DNA of 64,000 bases from Acanthacorydalis orientalis. Its lineage: Eukaryota > Arthropoda > Insecta > Megaloptera > Corydalidae. The DNA is taken from NCBI GenBank assembly GCA_034766995.1, contig CM068315.1, forward strand, positions 23,497,562-23,561,561. Reading direction: 5' to 3'. Below the pieces are notes generated by a model. The model did no database searches. It had not been told where the DNA came from and worked only from the letters and a program-made list of their open reading frames with translations. The position numbers were made by a program, and so were the translations under genes. Positions 11,467 to 23,170 of the stretch are shown in pieces; within the stretch, counting starts at the first letter, position 1; each line of letters starts with the position of its first letter.

Positions 11467-11839
11467 TTTAGAAATGATTTGATTTTTTTTCTTGATAAAA
11501 TATGTTTAATTCTTTAAGGAGACAAATTACTCGTATTATATCCTACTCATTCTCTCTCTTCCTCTCTGCCTCCCCCTGTCTCTTTATCTTTATCTCTCTC
11601 TCTCTATATATGTGTGTGTGTTATAGATGATTTGATTTATTTTTCTTGACAAAATATGTTTTAATTCCTTAACGAAACAAAATACTCGTTTTATATCACA
11701 TCCCACTTATTATCTTTCTTTCTTTCTCATCCCCTCACTCCCTTGCTCCTACTCTCTCTATATATATAGATGCCTCTGCTTCAACCCTGCAATAATTTTT
11801 AATATTTTCTTAATTATATCCAAAATCCTCATAAAATAA

Positions 11840-12420
11840 AGCGACGAGCGTGGTTTATAAATCGACTTTATATAAAGCACGAGAGAACATTAAAGCCCAA
11901 TGAATAAAAAAATATATATACACACACACACACCGACACCGTAAATTACTAGCATGCGAAATATCTCTTCGGCATCGAGAGGCAAAATATAAAAAAAATA
12001 TATCGCAAAATCCGATAAACAAGCATAAAGCAATCAAAGCACATAACCACAATTCTTTCTGGGGTGGGGCGGTATGAGTAAATATAAAACGCAAAGTCCC
12101 CAAAGGCGTGTTTAACGTTGGCTGCACTGCGTCGCGCGATGTATGTTTTATTGGCACCACTGCCATCACACCACGCTTGATACTCGTCTACCCGATATTC
12201 AACCCCCGCCTCCCTTCCATGCCACCGAAGTTCAAAAGGCTTGTCGACTGGCCAAACCCAATTCTCAAAGGCAATCATCTAGTTTGTTCTGCGTACGTAT
12301 ATGTCTACGTAGTACCAGTTTTTCTCCTCCACATTCACCTCATACTTCATCTCGTATCAGCTTTATCAAGTAATCCTTGTTTCAGTTTATCATCCGCTCT
12401 TACTTTTCAATAACATCCTC
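11840..12420. other. GC-elevated segment, function unknown
   Basis: Noticeably less AT-rich than the surroundings. Overlapping open frames occur on both strands (12108-12413 plus; 11855-12169 and 11949-12278 minus). None has a recognisable domain, and overlapping frames on both strands argue that at most one is real. It could be a diverged exon, a UTR or a transposon piece. Confidence 0.25.
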
Positions 12421-12748
12421 ACACCATGATCGAGAAAAAGGTTATTAAACTCTTCATAACCAGTTCTTTTTCAATTTGAATGTTTATCGAAACTATAAAA
12501 GTGTGGATTTTCATATCAGACTTTTTCCTTACTATTCTCTATTGATTTTATTTGATTTAATTGGCTCTATTTTGATATAAAAATTGAATATTATTAATAA
12601 ATTTGTGATCAACTATTCGATTAATGTAGCTATGCACTATATATATTTTAATATAAAATAAAATATACTCGAGTCCAGAATGAAAGAAAAATATGAGACC
12701 AGTGTAAGCAATAAAACATAACTTATTAATCCTTTATATAATAAGTTA

Positions 12749-13573
12749 TGAGAGTCGTTTGATAAGTAGGATAAAAAAGTTAATTATACCTCGTTTTTTG
12801 GAAAAAATGATTTTATTTCTCAACATAGTCTTTATTGAGGAATTTATACTTGGTTCAGTGAGTCTACAAAATACGCATTGATAGCAGCGATGACATCCTC
12901 ATCAGACGAGAATTTCTTCTCACCGAGATATATTTTTAAATTTGGGAAGAGGAAAATGTCTCATGGGGTCAAGTCCGAAGAATCGGGTGGATGAGGAATC
13001 AATTCGAAGCAAAATTCGTGAAACTTTGCCATTGTGACGGTCGATTTGTGAGACGATGCGTTTTCCTGGTGAAAGAGCACTTTTTTGTACTCCAATCTTG
13101 GCCGTTTTTGTTTCAGTTCTTATTTAAAACGGTCCAATAATGTTGCATAATAGGCTCTTGTTATCGAGTCGTTTTTCACTTCGTTAAGTAGTCGATCAAG
13201 ATGATTCTTGGGAATCACAAAAAATAGTGGCAATCACCTTCCCAACTGACAAAACGGTCTTCGCTTTCTTCGGCGCACATTCACCAATCATTGTTTACTG
13301 CTTTAACTGCTATTTCGACTCAAGTGTGTATTGGTGGATTCATATTTCATCAATGGTGACGAATCGACGTAAAAAGACCTACTCGTTTTTTCCATTTTTG
13401 TGACAACTGCTAAAATGCTCGCTTCAAATATCTGTAGAACGAGAACAACGCGTCGCTTTTGCTAAAATTTCACCTATGCTAGTTTAAAAAGTAACACTTG
13501 ATAGCAGTGACGTTACCAAATGAATGATGACACCATGTCATAGAAATTTACCAAACTTATCAAACAACTCACG
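12749..13573 (-). mobile_element. Internally deleted mariner, reverse strand
   Basis: About 825 bp flanked by TA on both sides. The inverted ends are TGAGAGTCGTTTGATAAG (left) and CGTGAGTTGTTTGATAAG (right, reverse complemented). On the minus strand the C-terminal half of a mariner transposase is readable between about 13090 and 12800: LFHQENASSHKS, ELIPHPPDSSDLTP, FLFPNLKIYLGEKKF, DEDVIAAINAYF. At least three stops interrupt it, and much of the N-terminal half is missing. It is a different lineage from the copies at 3370 and 23169. Confidence 0.88.
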
Positions 13574-13714
13574 TATTATAATAAAGATGATTTTATATTT
13601 TTTTTGTAAATCTTATACTGATTTTCTTATTTTCAACAAAAAAAACGGAGTAAAAATTGTGTTTATTTTAAGTAAAACATTATTACCTAAAAAGTATTTA
13701 TATAGAAACATTAA

Positions 13715-13845
13715 ATAAAATGTTACAAACAATTTTTGTCGCTTCACAAAGCACAAATAGTTTTTTCACGTTAAAAATGTTCAATAAATTAATATTTATT
13801 GTTTTTGATTATTGTTTGTAAATATTTAAATCTTGGTGCTCGAAG
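13715..13845 (+). repeat. Rep-B copy
   Basis: Core blocks tttgtcgcttcacaaagcac, ttaaaaatgttcaataaatt and the 3' block atatttaaatcttggtgct are shared with 8448-8585. It lies between two mariner remnants. Confidence 0.65.
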
Positions 13846-13869
13846 ACCGGTCGCGCTCTAGTCTACCTT

Positions 13870-14690
13870 CCGGCGTTGATTGTATGCAATTTAGCGGATA
13901 CTAATTCATGGATTTCAGCACAAGAGGTTATTAAGAAGTTACACGTTGATAGATTGACTACATTTCGTTATTTAAAAAAACTAGGATACAATTTAAAGTT
14001 CGATGTTCGCGTGCTAAATGATTTCATCGAAAAGAACAAAATGAACCAAGTCTCTACGGCTAATTTTCTGCTCAGCTGACTAACAATCGATCCATTTCTG
14101 AATTGATTATTGACGGGAGATGAACAATAGATCCAATAGGACAATTTAGAACAGAAATGGATTTAGAAATAGAAGAATTTACGCGGTCAGCCTACACCAA
14201 AAGTCGGTTTACATCATCGGAAAGTTATGCTGTCTGTTTGGTGAGATTGTAAAGATGTGATCATTTATGAGCTGCTCTTCATTGGTGAAACGATCGTTTC
14301 AGATAAGTGTTGACAGCAATTGGACAATTTAAGGGTATAAATTGAAGAAAATCGTCCGATTTTGGTCAATCGGAAAGGAGTTGTCCTCCATCACAATAAT
14401 ACTGGACTCCACAGTTCGATACAAATATAGGGAAAGCTCATGGAACTGAAGTTGAATCTCCTATTAGTCACCGTATTCTCCTGATATTTGTTCATCACAA
14501 TATTTCTTGTTTCGGTCGTTAAAAAACAGTCTGAACGGTTGAAAACTCGGTCTTTTTCACAGCCTCTTCGTTTTTCGATGAGAATCCGGTCACATTTTAT
14601 GATAGAGACATACGAATGCTTCCAGAAGGCTGAGGAAATACTATAGAAAACAATGATAATTACTTGGTAGAATGAATAAATTTATTTTAA
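13870..14690 (+). pseudogene. Mariner transposase remnant (mellifera-like)
   Basis: Plus-strand pieces of a mellifera-type mariner: helix-turn-helix and linker (SAQEV..KLHVDRLTTFRYLKKLGYN), LTGDEQ near 14115, the KVGLHHRKVMLSVW block near 14200, ENRPILVNRKGVVLHHNN near 14350 with the second catalytic position changed from Asp to Asn, and a degraded C-terminus to about 14660. Frequent stops, and no N-terminal 80 or so residues. It resembles the reverse-strand remnant at 4691-5760 but is independently decayed. Confidence 0.8.
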
Positions 14691-15544
14691 TAAAATTACA
14701 TTGTCCATGTTTATATTACCAAATCTATGGAAACTTTTGTATTCAACCGATATAGAGCTTCAGACTTGAAAGTAACACATCGTTTATTCTCGATCAGTAG
14801 TAAAGAAAGTGAGAGCTAATTAAATTCTTCGAGTAGCTGGTATGTAAAATACGTGTTGAATATTTTCTATCCAGTCCACTCGAACAACTTCCAAACAACT
14901 TTGAGTGAACTTATTACCATAACACTGATATCTTCAACTATCTAGAATGATACTACTGAAAGTTGTACAGTCTCTGTATAGAGAAATTCGTATTATTCCC
15001 GTGTACACACACAGAGAGTGTATAGTCGTGAATAGAGAAACATTTTATGATTATCTTAGATCGTAGACGACAGATAAGCATCGGCGCAGCGGTTTTCGGG
15101 TCTCGTCGTCCATCATCAGCTTATCTGTCGCACGGTTCGGGCGTTTACAAAATTTACGACGTTCCACTGTATTTGGTCAGTCGCGTCACCTTGTTTTAAT
15201 AAAATCGTTTGTTACCGTTGTTGCTCTGCAAACGAACTAAATACGATTTGTAACTAACGTCGGAGATTATCAGATATTGAATTGATTTAAACCGGAGTTT
15301 TTGGTTTTTGCTTGTTTGTCTTTTTATTGATTTTCGTTTCGTTTGATGTTATTTTTTTATGAAAGGACAAATAGAATTACAAGAATCGTCCATTTGCGGA
15401 GTAAAGCTTTAAGTGTACGACGACTTTTTGCAATAATACCAGTTGAATAATTTTATGATCTCAAAGAAACACAATTTACAATATTGTTGTAACCAAATGT
15501 ACAGTCGACACTCTGTTTTACAAACAAACTTTTTTAATATGATA
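14691..15544. other. Spacer with a GATA-motif hairpin
   Basis: Perfect 11-base inverted repeats gacagataagc (15069-15079) and gcttatctgtc (15119-15129) flank a 39-base GC-rich loop. Each arm carries AGATAAG, the classic GATA-factor core. The surrounding 15060-15260 is less AT-rich. It may be a regulatory element; nothing proves it. There is no exon here. Confidence 0.35.
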
Positions 15545-15685
15545 CAGTTCTGATATTTGGCAAAATTAACTTTTACAAATGAATTTTATTTCACTTTATA
15601 AACAATGACATTTTTTTCAAACAAAAACGTTCAATAAATCATTACTTATCACTATTGGCTAGACAAATATTTACTGTGACCTGAC
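15545..15685 (+). repeat. Rep-B copy
   Basis: Shared blocks: aattaacttttacaaatgaa, gacatttttttcaaacaaaaacgttcaataaatcatta. A reverse-oriented copy follows at 16069-16150 (gtttcataaac.. aaataattcatttgtgaaagtgaactt). Confidence 0.6.
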
Positions 15686-15689
15686 TGAT

Positions 15690-17835
15690 TATATACAACA
15701 TTTTCTCACTACCAAGGGTTTAATTATTTTATTAACTATTTAAGTACGTAAATCGATCTACAGATTACTTTAAAATATAGAAAAACTCAATGTCTGTCTA
15801 TATGCAATCTTTGAGTAATTTACTATACTTTATTTATAGTTTAGTAATTAAAAAATAAGAAATATTGCAATCATTCACTTGGCCACTGTGTTCAAATTCA
15901 TTTTATATATTTGTTTGTTAGTTGAAATAATAGATTAGTTATAAAGTCAACGACTTGAGTTAATATATAGAAAATAACAGAAATATTGTTAGAAAAAATA
16001 GAAAAAGAATGAAATATAAATAAAAACCAATAGAAATTAAAGATATAATAACAAAATCAGAGATTTCATAAACAAATATTTTTTATATTCTAGAAACCAA
16101 ACTAAAAAATAATTCATTTGTGAAAGTGAACTTAACCACAGCGGCAGAACTATTATTGTGATCAAATCAGAGCTTGAAATCGAAATAAATAGCATATATT
16201 GTAAAAAAGAGAAGATAACATATAGATGAGAAAGAAATATTAAATGAAAAGTAACAAATATGAAGATAAATAAATGAAAATCAATTTTGTTGAAAATCGG
16301 TATAAAATGGAAGTATTGTTCAATAAAAAAATGAAAGCTCCATCAAAAGAACATTTTAAAATCTAGTTATGTATTATTGCGGAAAACATCAAAAATTCAA
16401 ATATCTGTTATTCTCGAACTATTTTAATAATTTATTTTTTTCTCTGTTATAACTAATCTAAGTTTGTAAAAGAATTTCGAGAATTCCTGTTAGTGAAATA
16501 TGTGAAAGAGTGTAGAGAATTAAAGTTTCATTATAAAAATTCAAGGAATTGAATGTATACAAGACAATCAGTGGTTTTGGTCGAGAATGGACGCTTGAAA
16601 TCTGTTTTTTTTTACTCACAGATTGAAACTAATATGTTAGTTTAATCTTAATCTGTTTAAATTATTATTAAAACTATTTACGGAATTAGTTTTCATATCG
16701 AGTGTTAATAACTTCAGTTGTCGATTTACCCTTAAATTTCAAATAATTCAGTAACTAAATCACTCAAATATATTTGACAAATTAGGTTAAAAATCCAAAA
16801 TAAGGTTTGAAAAATTGTAAATGTTTGGTAGATAAATAGTTGTTAAATTTGAACAAGTTTTGAAAAAGTATTGTTTTATATCTTGGTAGAATTTTTCAAA
16901 TAGTTTTAAGTATAGAAATAGAAAAATGTTATCAAGTAAACATATTTAGAACACTTTCTTATTTTATTATGAAGTTTATAACTTTTAAATTTTCATATGT
17001 TTATTGAATTAATTAAAATGAAAACATGGAACAGTGTAATGTTTATTATGAAAAAGAATGAAAGTTGGAAAAACATAAACAATGGTATGTATTTTATTAA
17101 AAAAATGTAAATTTTAGCATAGTTTTTTCTTATTTTCAACGCAGAGATCCTGAGGAATGAGTGATGAATTATTGATTATTTAATATCGTTTTTGTTGATC
17201 GGATTTGAAAGCCACGACAGTAAATAAATAGTTAATAAAACTAATTTTTTTAATAATATACATACTATTATAAAAAATAAATTTAAAATTCAGTTACACG
17301 GTCGATTAAGAAATAAAAAAAATCTTCACATAAAAACCGTATCACATCTCAATAGTTAAAGGAAATATATTTTTTATTTGATCGATGTGATCTGTCTGAA
17401 AAAAAATATATTCCATATTGGTTTCAGCTAAATATTCTGTCCTTTTTACCGGAAAACGGATATCCGTCGACTAACTACGACAGGAATATCACATAAAAGA
17501 AATAAATATTTGCAAATTTTCATATGAATGAATGTTTTCAAAGCGGTCCGCGTATATTTGTTTGTGCATGAAATTGATGTCGCTTTTATTTAACAAATAC
17601 AAAAAAAAGAACAACCGTGCGTTTTCATGTACGAGTCCTGTTTTAACAGGACGACGAGTTTCGTTTGAATTTCAGTAAATCACAACGGACTCGGCATGAA
17701 TAATAATTCTTATTATTTTTAAATTGTTTATTAATTTGATTTATACATCGATGTTACTATTACGGAACACGTCATACTCATTTATTGATATGGGGAAAAA
17801 TACGCAGAAAAACTGTGTTTCCAATACTTTGTTTT
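15690..17835. other. AT-rich spacer
   Basis: No supported gene. It contains the reverse Rep-B copy at 16069-16150 and an 18-base perfect hairpin word (gtcctgttttaacaggac) at about 17635-17652. The block near 17165-17240 (gacagtaaataaatagttaat) is shared with 26560-26590. Confidence 0.45.
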
Positions 17836-17904
17836 TACGAGGGTGGGATGAAAAGTTTCCGTTCTACGAAAGAAAACAGCAAAATATAAGGTGAAAAATG
17901 ATTT

Positions 17905-18857
17905 TCTTTTTCGACATAGTCTCGTTTTAACTCAATATACAAATTTAAGAGCCTTTATGCCGTCCTTATAAATCGATTCGTCCAACTCTTTAGAATAGGC
18001 ATCTGTGGCGCCAATCAATTCGAAATCTGACACATAATTTTTAAAAACATGAGACATTTTCAGGTTTAGAAACAAACTAAAGTCCAACGGAGTCATGTTT
18101 GGTAAATAGACAGCAATTTTAATCCTAATTGATGCATTTTAGCCATCACAATATTTCTGATAAGGCGCATTATCCTGATGACACAGAACTTTTTTCTTTT
18201 TTATCCAGGCCATTTTTTGCAAATTTTCTGATAAATTCGGTCAAATAAGTTGGCGTTGTACTCTTCATTTATTGTTTTACCTCTTTCAAAGATAATCGGC
18301 CGAAAGAATACCTTTCTCATTCTAAAATACTGACGCCATAACCTTTCTGGCCGATTGCTTTGAGCTGATTCGCATCCGTTGTCCACAGATTTGATTATTG
18401 TTAAGTCTCCAGAGGTGTAATGGTGAATCAAAGTATCGTCCATGATAATGAATCAAAGAAAAAATTCGGTCGGACTGCACTTGAACAGCGTTGAACACTG
18501 CTCGGAGATGGTCATAAGATTGATTTTCCACTCTGGTGTTAGCAATCGCGATACCCATCGCAAGGTAGCTTTTTTATTCCTAAAACTTTCCATATTATGT
18601 GATGTTTTCCCTCTTTAGATATGATCATAGTCTCAACTGTCTATTCAAACTTCAATCTTCGATACAATTTAATGTACTGTTTGGAACATTTCCCCAGAAA
18701 TAGCCGTTTTGGGACTCCCCGAAAGTTCTGCATCCTCAATGTTCGTACGGCCAGGTTTCAAGTCTAAGACCCATATTTTAACAGTTAAAAACGACAAAGC
18801 AGACTCGGTTAAAGTAGAATCCAGCTCAGATTTTATTTCGGTTTGGAGATAAACCAT
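17905..18857 (-). pseudogene. Mariner transposase, degraded
   Basis: Minus-strand fragments in family order: TEIKSELDSTLTESALSFLTVK near 18840 (N-terminal helix-turn-helix region), MDDTLIHHYTSGD near 18440 (first catalytic Asp), FERGKTINEEYNANLFDRI near 18270, the second catalytic region near 18160, and TPLDFSLFLNLK near 18080 (third Asp). Frameshifts and stops separate the pieces, so no product is expected. Confidence 0.85.
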
Positions 18858-19269
18858 TAATACTCAAGTATTTAAACAATGCGTGTAGTCTGTTTTCTAC
18901 ATTGTTTACAAAACGCAAAACTTTTTCACGTCAACAGACTGTCAAATGCTAAATTCTTGACATAACTGTATGAAATTTCAAAGTCAAATTAATGAAGGAT
19001 GACACTGCACAAAACCAAAGACAATTCATGATAATTTGCGTCATCTATCGGCTAGGCCGGTATCTCTCCATCCCATCGTCTTATAAGTATGCGTTTTTAA
19101 TGTAATGATTTACATATTATTTATTCAATCTTTACAGATTGATCTATTTATCAAATGAAAATACATATAGACAAGTATTGTTGACTTAGACTTCATTTTT
19201 TTAATGTCTATCCATATAAACAAAAATTATCTTATTTTTAATTATTTCAAGAAATGCATCAAGTACCGC

Positions 19270-19458
19270 ATTAGCCTGAATATAAGATAAGACATTTTTC
19301 CATATGTTTTTATTAAAAAACAAGGGTCGTCTTCCATATTGTAATTCAAGAATTATGTTTTAAAATCTCTCTATTATTTATATACCTTATAAGACAAGGA
19401 TTTTCCCACAGATGTTCATTAAAAAAAAGGCTCGTCTTATATTCGGATTTTCAGAAGT
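19270..19458. mobile_element. Nested MITE-like unit
   Basis: The left block cctgaatataagataagac is matched, reverse complemented, by the right block ending cgtcttatattcggatttt, forming imperfect inverted ends around about 150 bp of non-coding sequence. A second internal pair (gggtcgtctt and ataagacaagg) repeats the theme. It is nested inside the mariner at 17838. The words cgtcttatattcgg resemble ends of some hAT-type elements, but no clear 8-bp duplication was seen. Confidence 0.45.
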
Positions 19459-19612
19459 TCAGGCTGGCACGCCACTGACGGCGTTTTAAATATGTATTTG
19501 TAAAAATTTTGTAAATATTAATTTCTATAAAAACGTCAATCGATATTATTTCCCTTTTTATTCCGGAAAAAACCGCGCTGTCGTCTTATGGAAACTTTTC
19601 ATCCCACCCTCG

Positions 19613-20218
19613 TAATTAACCGTTCACGTTTCACTGTATTTTTCTTAACGTAACAAGAAAAAAAATTCGATAAAATAACTTTAATTATTGAGTTACTGCA
19701 CTGTCTTTATTGTTTCAGAAGAATATAATACGAGTGTGCTCGTATAATATTCCACGAATAAATCTTTTTTAATCCTTTAAGAGGCTCTTAAACGTGATGT
19801 AATTAAAACAGTATATAAAAAAATGTATATAAAGTAATTCGTTACTGTTAAAAATAAATAAGAAAATATACAACAACATTATATTGTGTTCCGATTCAAC
19901 TTTGTGTTATTATTCGTTCCTTTATTTTCGTCTTCTACATTTTTCATATAAATCCTCGTTGTGATTTTTGTGATATTAATAAGTATTAATTCTGGTTGAT
20001 TATTGTACAAAACGTTATAATAATAAAAGTTCATACATTTGATATGAATTCTTTTTGGTGTATTTATTATTTTTTATTATTTCTTTTGCATTTAATGCAT
20101 GGATTTAAAACATTGAAAGCATAACTATTTTTGTATCTCTGTTACAGTTTTATCTTCTGTTATTATAGCATTATTCAAAATAAAAATACTCTTCATTGTG
20201 TATAAAAGAATATAAACA
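19613..20218. other. AT-rich spacer between two mariners
   Basis: No gene, repeat family or convincing signal found. Confidence 0.5.
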
Positions 20219-21253
20219 TTATGTTGGTGTAAAAATAATTGCGGTTTTTACGTATCGAATATAAAGACGCATATATCAGTTAAAAATTATATTTATGAAT
20301 CAAAACAAAGACTATTAGCCTGCACACATTTCTCCTAACGCGAATCAAGTTTGTTTATTCCTACAAGATAAAATTATGGAGTCCTGAAATTAACGAATTC
20401 ATCGAAAGCACTTTGAGCTGATGCTTGATATTTGAAAACCTTTTCTCGAATGGAAATTACTCAAATGTTTAAAAAAATGATAACCTGTCCTAGACAGGTC
20501 CGGAAAATAAGGTGGGTGAGGTAAAGTATCATAACCCAGTTCATTTAATTTTGTAAAATCATTTGTGAGACGTAGGGTCGGAAGTTGTCATGAAGAAGGA
20601 TTGGTCCTCTTCGATTGACTAATGCTGGCCGTAAACGATGCAACTTCTCATGTGTTTTTTTTTAATTCCATGACTTCGTATCGCCGAATCGCTTGATGTT
20701 CGTTTAGTTCATACAGCACTCATTTATCCAGTTTTTTTGTTCTTTTTTCAATTAGGCTCAAATGTCAAACAACTGTTAAATAATCAACATTGAGTTATTC
20801 TGCCACCTCTCGAGTTATTTTACTTGGGTCTGGATCAATAATAATTCTTAACTCATTATTGTCTATAGCTGAAGGACATTCACGATCCTCCTTATCAACA
20901 AGTCTTTCGTTTCCATTACGAAATTTTTGGAACTAGTGTTCAGTTGTATATTCACTATTGACTCTTCACCAAAAACAAATTTGATATTTTGAGCAGTTTC
21001 TGTTGCTTTACGTTCCAATTTAAACTCATATAACAAAATCACGCGAATTTTCTTTTTTTATATGACTTATTTAAACGGTTATAGCTGGAAATACTAAAGA
21101 ATGAAAACAACATACATAACCTACAATCAGTAGTGCTAATTTCATTGTCTATAATGATATATGACATGACTATAATAAAAGATAACGGTAACTAGAAAAA
21201 TCGTCGCCAAAATTAAAATGATAAAAACCGTAATTGTTTTCGGACCAACCTAA
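20219..21253 (-). mobile_element. Hsmar1/cecropia-like mariner, internally deleted
   Basis: 1,035 bp. The right end, reverse complemented, starts TTAGGTTGGTCCGAAAACAA and is followed by TA; the left end starts TTATGTTGGTGTAAAAATAA. This is the TTAGGTTGGTG type of terminus known from cecropia-group mariners. The minus strand shows ERKATETAQNIKFVFGEESI (N-terminal), a jump across the missing catalytic core, then LRPALVNRRGPILLHDN and ELGYDTLPHPPYFPDL near 20500. Stops and frameshifts are present. A shorter relative lies at 49556-50046. Confidence 0.9.
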
Positions 21254-21419
21254 TAATATTAACTTTAAATGTCTTTTTCTTTATCTAAAAAATACAGAAT
21301 TTAAATACGACCTTCCACGAGATAATTAGCTATGAACATTCAGATGAAATACAATATTTAATAACATGATCAAAGTTTAGTTTAATTTAATGGCTGTAAC
21401 TCTATTCTCTCTCTCTTTC

Positions 21420-21420
<1 letters not shown>

Positions 21421-21479
<59 letters not shown>

Positions 21480-21592
21480 AATCGTAAAAAGACCGAGAAA
21501 CTCCAAGTTATAAATTTACATATTCATAACTGTAACATAATCTATATTTTTTACAATAAACTCAAAAAATGTAGACAAGTATCTCAGTAGCT

Positions 21593-21648
<56 letters not shown>
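21421..21648. repeat. (CA)n(TA)n microsatellites
   Basis: Two long TA tracts (about 21435-21476 and 21597-21648), the first preceded by CA units. The short sequence between them has no recognisable content. Confidence 0.85.
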
Positions 21649-21650
<2 letters not shown>

Positions 21651-22104
21651 GATCGTGCGTACTTTATCATTAAAAAGATCCCCATACCAGTTTTAACATA
21701 ATGTACGATAAAAGCCGTTCAACTATTACGGTTTTTACAATAAATCTTTTTTAATGTTTAAGTCTCTCAAAACGGAATCGAATCCTTTCGATGTTTACAA
21801 CGTGAAGTTTTATTGTCGAACCTATAACCTTCACGATATCTTCAATGTTATAGCCTTATGTTCCTTAGAATAACATTTAAATTTATCTGTTTATTTTTTT
21901 GTATATCATTCGTTTGGTATTAGAAAAATATTTCTGTTTATGACGTTTGCTTTGTATTTTTTGTTCCTCTTATTATCATTATTTGCTGCAGAATCGATAT
22001 TAATTCTTGACATAGTTTTTTTTTACAATAAATGTATTATTTGTTAATTGAGATGTGTTAAACGGAAACAATTCTTAGTCATCATTTTCGTATAATTTTA
22101 AATA

Positions 22105-22393
22105 AAACCAGGGTTCTCAAAACCTTCTCGCTCTACTTCTTCACTCCAGGGAAAACTTTGCTCCCGGCTCGCTGACGGTCCTTTTCACCTAACAAATAGT
22201 AGAAATTAATAAATCATATACAAAAATAATCTGTGTAAGAAGTAAGTTGTAAAATTTTGAATGGAAAAGTTTATAAAAATTAACAAAGTTCAATATTAAA
22301 ACGTGTAACAATTTTTTTAATCTAAAGCTTCAGTGACCAGCAACGGATCTGTACATCGGGGACTCTGATGCTTTATCATTTTTGGGACCCCTA

Positions 22394-22428
<35 letters not shown>

Positions 22429-23105
22429 CTATAGTTAATGAAAACAATGGAATCAAAGAAAGAGAGAGGTGATACAAAAATCATGCGATGAAAATGATGG
22501 TTCATTTTATTTTTTTAATTAATAAAGTTTATTTGCAACTGACACTTTCATATAATATATACTGTTTGATGACAAAAAATATCTATCTTTATGGAATTTT
22601 GTCGGTTATTGTTGAAGTATTTTCTTACATTCATTTATGTGTCACAAGAAAGTACATAAAACTACAAATAGTTTTATGAGTGACACTTCTACAATCGCTA
22701 CAAATACAACCGAATTCAAAATGACAAAATTATACAACAATGGTCATTTAACAATCATGGTTTACAATACTTGCTTTTGAAATGTTTTATTTATTTGTAC
22801 AACGCATTTTTTTAATGTTTGTTCATTGTGGGGCTCCTCACGAAGCGGTACCCTGAAGTTTAAGCTTAATTAGTTTCAATATAGATCCGTCCCTGTCAGT
22901 GACTACAATATTCTGAATAAATGTCTTATCTGTTTTACATTGAAATCAAATACACTCTTTCGTTGTACACCGTGAAACAGAACACTGATAATGTGAATGA
23001 TTTTAATCAATCAGAACATAGACCACTTGACTGATATCAACCAATCATAACACGAATAAAATTTCCAAATGTGTGTACGGGACTGATTTTTAATTATAGA
23101 GAGAT
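22105..23105 (+). repeat. Rep-A copy 3, split by a hAT-like insertion
   Basis: The left half (22105-22337) and right half (22896-23105) align with the uninterrupted copy at 7083-7500, joining exactly at the aaagcttcagtg/tacaatatt site. The right half carries ttttaatcaatcagaac and tcaaccaatcataac, and ends gactgatttttaattatagagag. Confidence 0.8.
22338..22895. mobile_element. hAT-like non-autonomous element with 8-bp TSD
   Basis: 558 bp bounded by the perfect 8-bp duplication TCAGTGAC (22330-22337 and 22896-22903). The ends are short inverted repeats: CAGCAACGGATC on the left and, reverse complemented, CAGGGACGGATC on the right. An 8-bp duplication with CAG..CTG ends is the signature of the hAT superfamily. 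There is no transposase; the interior has a (TA)n tract (22395-22426) and short unrecognised frames. The empty site is visible in the Rep-A copies at 7290 and near 27085. Confidence 0.88.
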
Positions 23106-23126
23106 AAATACATTTAGTACTATTAA

Positions 23127-23168
<42 letters not shown>

Positions 23169-23170
<2 letters not shown>

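Larger units (their letters stand above)
17838..19612 (-). mobile_element. Mariner, reverse strand, with internal rearrangement
   Basis: A 1,775-bp segment flanked by TA at both sides, with perfect inverted ends CGAGGGTGGGATGAAAAGTTTCC at 17838 and its complement ending at 19612. It exceeds the usual 1.3 kb because the part beyond the transposase start is enlarged. A degraded internal copy of the terminal repeat (ccatcccatcgtc) lies near 19070, and a MITE-like unit sits at about 19270-19458. Either the element grew by insertion or two copies are fused. Confidence 0.88.
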
